From Spirochaetaceae bacterium (GTDB lineage: Bacteria > Spirochaetota > Spirochaetia > Treponematales > Treponemataceae): a stretch of DNA of 6,959 bases. This document shows, one piece after another, positions 6,344-6,959 of the stretch. Location: assembly GCA_031272345.1 (NCBI GenBank), contig JAISTZ010000185.1:1-6959 (forward strand), written 5' to 3'. The translations under genes and the position numbers were made by a program. The first letter of the stretch is position 1. Every line of letters begins with the position of its first letter. The notes beneath the pieces were generated by a model that worked only from the letters and a program-made list of their open reading frames with translations, ran no database searches and was not told the origin of the DNA.

Positions 6344-6924
6344 AACCGCGCCAGGGCGGACAGGAGGGAGTCGAGCTTGTCCCCGTAGGCCAGGTCGGCG
6401 GCCCAGGTTCCCGCCAGATCCCACACGTCCCGGGCCTTGCCCCTGGGCTGCACGTAGGTGTATCTGGGGTCGATAAGATCCCCCCGCAGGGGCGTGGTGA
6501 GGGTATATGCCTGCAAGTGCTGGATGTGGGCCCGCACACCGAGCTCCTCGCTGGGGAAACGCTCCCCGGGATGGTCCGCGTCAATCGCCCCAAGGCCGCA
6601 GTAGTTGTGCATATCCGGTGTTACGAGCCCGCCGAACCGCAGGAACCCCGTTTCCAGGCACATCTGCGCAAAGGCCACGTCCGAATTGATTCCCTCAACA
6701 GCCCCCTCGGCAACGTAATAGTCCGCCAGGCGGTCAACCTGGTACACATTAGCCTCCGGGTTGAAGGCGAGGAAAAATGACGACAGGGCCGCGGTCGATT
6801 TTATCCCCCTTCCCGCAAGGAGGCGCGACGGCTCCTGGGGTCCCCGAGGAGGCGGCTTCAGGGTGGCGCAGGATGCAAGGAGAGCGGCAGCAAGGACGCA
6901 GCAAAAAACGCGGAACCGTGACAT
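6340..6924 (-). CDS. Lipoprotein with glucosaminidase-type (FlgJ/LytG-like) domain
   Basis: A 194-residue predicted lipoprotein, probably a small peptidoglycan hydrolase acting on the cell wall from the envelope. Seen: basic start MSRFR, hydrophobic core and lipobox LLASC with the lipidated cysteine at C19, then a Pro-rich linker (23-32). From about 60 to 194 it resembles the Glucosaminidase family (PF01832): LADYYVAEGAVEGINSDVAF, AQMCLETGFLRFGG with E91 as the likely catalytic acid, HNYCGLGAI (106-114), GVRAHIQHLQAYT (129-141), and a C-terminal WAADLAYGDKLDSLLSAL. The ATG at 6924 is preferred over an upstream in-frame GTG at 6957 because it starts directly with the signal peptide and follows a -10-like element. 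There is no Shine-Dalgarno. The gene converges on the activase and their stop codons overlap. Glycan cleavage activity is inferred from the family, and a binding-only role remains possible. Confidence 0.82.
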   Translation of the reverse strand: MSRFRVFCCVLAAALLASCATLKPPPRGPQEPSRLLAGRGIKSTAALSSFFLAFNPEANVYQVDRLADYYVAEGAVEGINSDVAFAQMCLETGFLRFGGLVTPDMHNYCGLGAIDADHPGERFPSEELGVRAHIQHLQAYTLTTPLRGDLIDPRYTYVQPRGKARDVWDLAGTWAADLAYGDKLDSLLSALARF

Positions 6925-6932
6925 GCAGCCAG

Positions 6933-6959
6933 TGTATAGGGTGCGGCCCTGTTGCACAA
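6933..6959 (-). promoter_or_regulatory. Possible promoter of the glucosaminidase lipoprotein
   Basis: On the minus strand TATACA (6938-6933, four of six to the -10 consensus) lies eight bases before the ATG at 6924. A TTGTGC (6959-6954) could be the -35, but the spacer would be only 15 bases and the window ends here, so a better -35 may be outside. The weak matches make this tentative; its value is that it repeats the spacing seen at the two other gene starts. Confidence 0.4.

Noticed and set aside
6328..6352. Possible bidirectional terminator hairpin at the convergent gene ends.
   Set aside because: Only stems of about four base pairs (GGCG with CGCC, CCGG with CCGG) can be drawn, without a following T-run.
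5593..6780. 395-codon plus-strand frame crossing the activase and lipoprotein genes.
   Set aside because: It is a frame-shifted reading of the activase continuing into the antisense of the lipoprotein, with a Gly/Arg/His-rich product typical of a shadow frame.

Overview
This window most likely comes from an anaerobic spirochaete related to Treponema. The evidence is a uvrA gene directly coupled to an lptD/OstA-like outer-membrane gene. From memory this order matches the T. pallidum neighbourhood TP0514 (uvrA) and TP0515 (lptD-like), which should be checked. An oxygen-sensitive type [4Fe-4S] dehydratase activase fits an anaerobe. The DNA looks clearly GC-rich by eye, more so than host-adapted treponemes, so I do not name a species.

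Layout. Positions 1-2626 (minus strand) hold one uninterrupted but 3'-truncated reading frame of 875 codons for an LptD-family outer-membrane assembly protein. I translated it base by base from the ATG at 2626 to the window edge and found no stop or frameshift. Positions 2623-5460 (minus) hold complete uvrA; its TGA overlaps the lptD ATG in an ATGA junction, so the two form a translationally coupled operon read from uvrA into lptD. A 91-bp gap (5461-5551) carries two divergent sigma-70-type promoters. Positions 5552-6343 (plus) encode a BcrAD/BadFG/HgdC-type ATPase activase. Positions 6340-6924 (minus) encode a small lipoprotein with a glucosaminidase-type fold; its stop codon overlaps that of the activase in a shared TTAA.

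How the genes relate. UvrA is the damage-recognition ATPase of nucleotide excision repair, while LptD inserts lipopolysaccharide-like glycolipid in the outer membrane. They share a transcript but no obvious pathway. The activase and lipoprotein are separate units: a low-potential electron donor ATPase whose partner is not in the window, and a predicted envelope peptidoglycan hydrolase.

The most notable signal is the placement of the promoters. The -10 hexamers of uvrA and the activase (both perfect TATAAT) end only 7 and 6 bases before the ATG, and no Shine-Dalgarno sequence is present. The lipoprotein gene shows a weaker version of the same arrangement. This predicts leaderless or nearly leaderless mRNAs. 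I see no mobile element, CRISPR array, tRNA, rRNA or clear new multi-gene system; all four genes belong to known families.
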